From Planctomycetota bacterium (GTDB taxonomy: Bacteria > Planctomycetota > UBA1135 > UBA2386): a stretch of DNA of 5,447 nt. The DNA lies in contig JAGQRA010000905.1 in assembly GCA_020425885.1 (NCBI GenBank), positions 1 to 5,447 of the forward strand, written 5' to 3'. Below the pieces are notes generated by a model. The model was not told where the DNA came from. It searched no databases and saw only the letters and a list, made by a program, of their open reading frames with translations. This document shows, one piece after another, positions 4,986-5,447 of the stretch (position 1 is its first letter; the number at the start of each line of letters is the position of its first letter). The position numbers and the translations under genes are program-made.

Positions 4986-5447
4986 GTGAAGGTCGCCATG
5001 TTGCTGCTCGCAGCCGGTCGCGGCACGCGCTTCGGCGGGCCACTGGCAAAGGCCTACCTGCAACTCGGCGGCAAGCCGCTGCTGGTGATCGCAGCCGAAC
5101 GGCTGGCCCGCGTCGCGGATCCGAACCACGGCAACCCCCTCGTCCTGGTGGTCCATCCCGACGATCGCGAGCACCTCGAGCCATGGCTGCCCGACCTGCG
5201 GAGGCTCGGCGACGTGCGCGTCACCCCTGGTGGCTCGACGCGGCAGGAATCGATGACCCGCGGCCTCGAGGCCGCCGGAGAAGCAGTCGACCTCGTGCTC
5301 GTGCACGATGCCGCGCGCGCGTTGCTGCCGATCGACGCCACGCGCAGTTGCCTCGCCGCCGCGCAGCGGACGGGAGCCGCCCTGCTGGCCGTTCCCGTGG
5401 CCGACACCCTCAAACGGGCCGCCGACGGCGTGGTCGTGACCACCGTC
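4986..5447 (+). CDS. ispD: 2-C-methyl-D-erythritol 4-phosphate cytidylyltransferase, N-terminal two thirds
   Basis: IspD couples CTP with 2-C-methyl-D-erythritol 4-phosphate to make CDP-methylerythritol in the non-mevalonate (MEP) isoprenoid pathway. The 154 codons seen contain the CTP-binding loop LLAAGRGTRFGG (7-18), the lysine of AKAYLQLGGKPLL (K22), PGGSTRQESMTRGL (81-94), VLVHDAARALLP (104-115; the usual HDAARP has A for P) and AVPVADTLKR (135-144). The reading frame runs off the window end; the family is about 230 aa, so roughly 75 residues are missing. The GTG at 4986 gives the typical start MKVAMLLLAAG, with TAAGG 9 nt upstream. An ATG four codons later would cut off the first strand. 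It is divergent from ruvC, and ispF is a common downstream partner that may lie beyond the edge. Confidence 0.94.
   Translation, partial: MKVAMLLLAAGRGTRFGGPLAKAYLQLGGKPLLVIAAERLARVADPNHGNPLVLVVHPDDREHLEPWLPDLRRLGDVRVTPGGSTRQESMTRGLEAAGEAVDLVLVHDAARALLPIDATRSCLAAAQRTGAALLAVPVADTLKRAADGVVVTTV

Overview
The window is GC-rich, densely packed bacterial chromosome. Three-letter periodicity is strong and G/C dominates third codon positions. It holds six genes on the minus strand and one on the plus strand, and almost everything is coding. The gene set (RuvC, NadC, MEP-pathway IspD, FlhG-type ATPase, ComEA-like protein, HATPase anti-sigma regulator, VanZ-like protein) is chromosomal and mostly housekeeping. 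I see no insertion sequence, phage gene, CRISPR array, tRNA or rRNA. The combination suggests a Gram-negative, high-GC lineage outside the best-studied groups (for example Planctomycetota or a delta-proteobacterial/Myxococcota-like group). That placement is an inference and should be held loosely.

Layout, right to left in the direction of most transcription: ispD (4986-end, plus strand, truncated by the window edge) and ruvC (4951-4367, minus strand) diverge from a gap of about 34 bp. ruvC is followed by a gap of about 230 bp. This gap contains a plausible sigma70-type promoter right after the ruvC stop and a leader of about 190 nt crowded with short inverted repeats. The leader opens a tight minus-strand cluster: an uncharacterised 337-aa protein whose N-terminal part looks like a NucS/DUF91-type nuclease fold with lost catalytic residues (4139-3126), FlhG/MinD-like ATPase (3089-2178), a short membrane-anchored helix-hairpin-helix ComEA-like protein (2184-1870), NadC (1798-911), an RsbW-like anti-sigma kinase-fold protein (914-480) and a VanZ-like membrane protein (483-1, truncated by the window edge).

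The last genes of the cluster are joined by overlapping stop/start signals. FlhG/ComEA overlap by 7 nt, NadC/RsbW-like join at TTGA, and RsbW-like/VanZ-like probably also join at TTGA. TTG or GTG starts are inferred for most genes. The cluster is therefore probably one transcription unit with translational coupling, although its products belong to unrelated processes: polar/flagellar number control or another MinD-like job, DNA binding/uptake, NAD synthesis, sigma-factor regulation and envelope function. The least explained parts are the first gene of the cluster, the dyad-rich leader in front of it, and an insertion of about 28 residues in RuvC.
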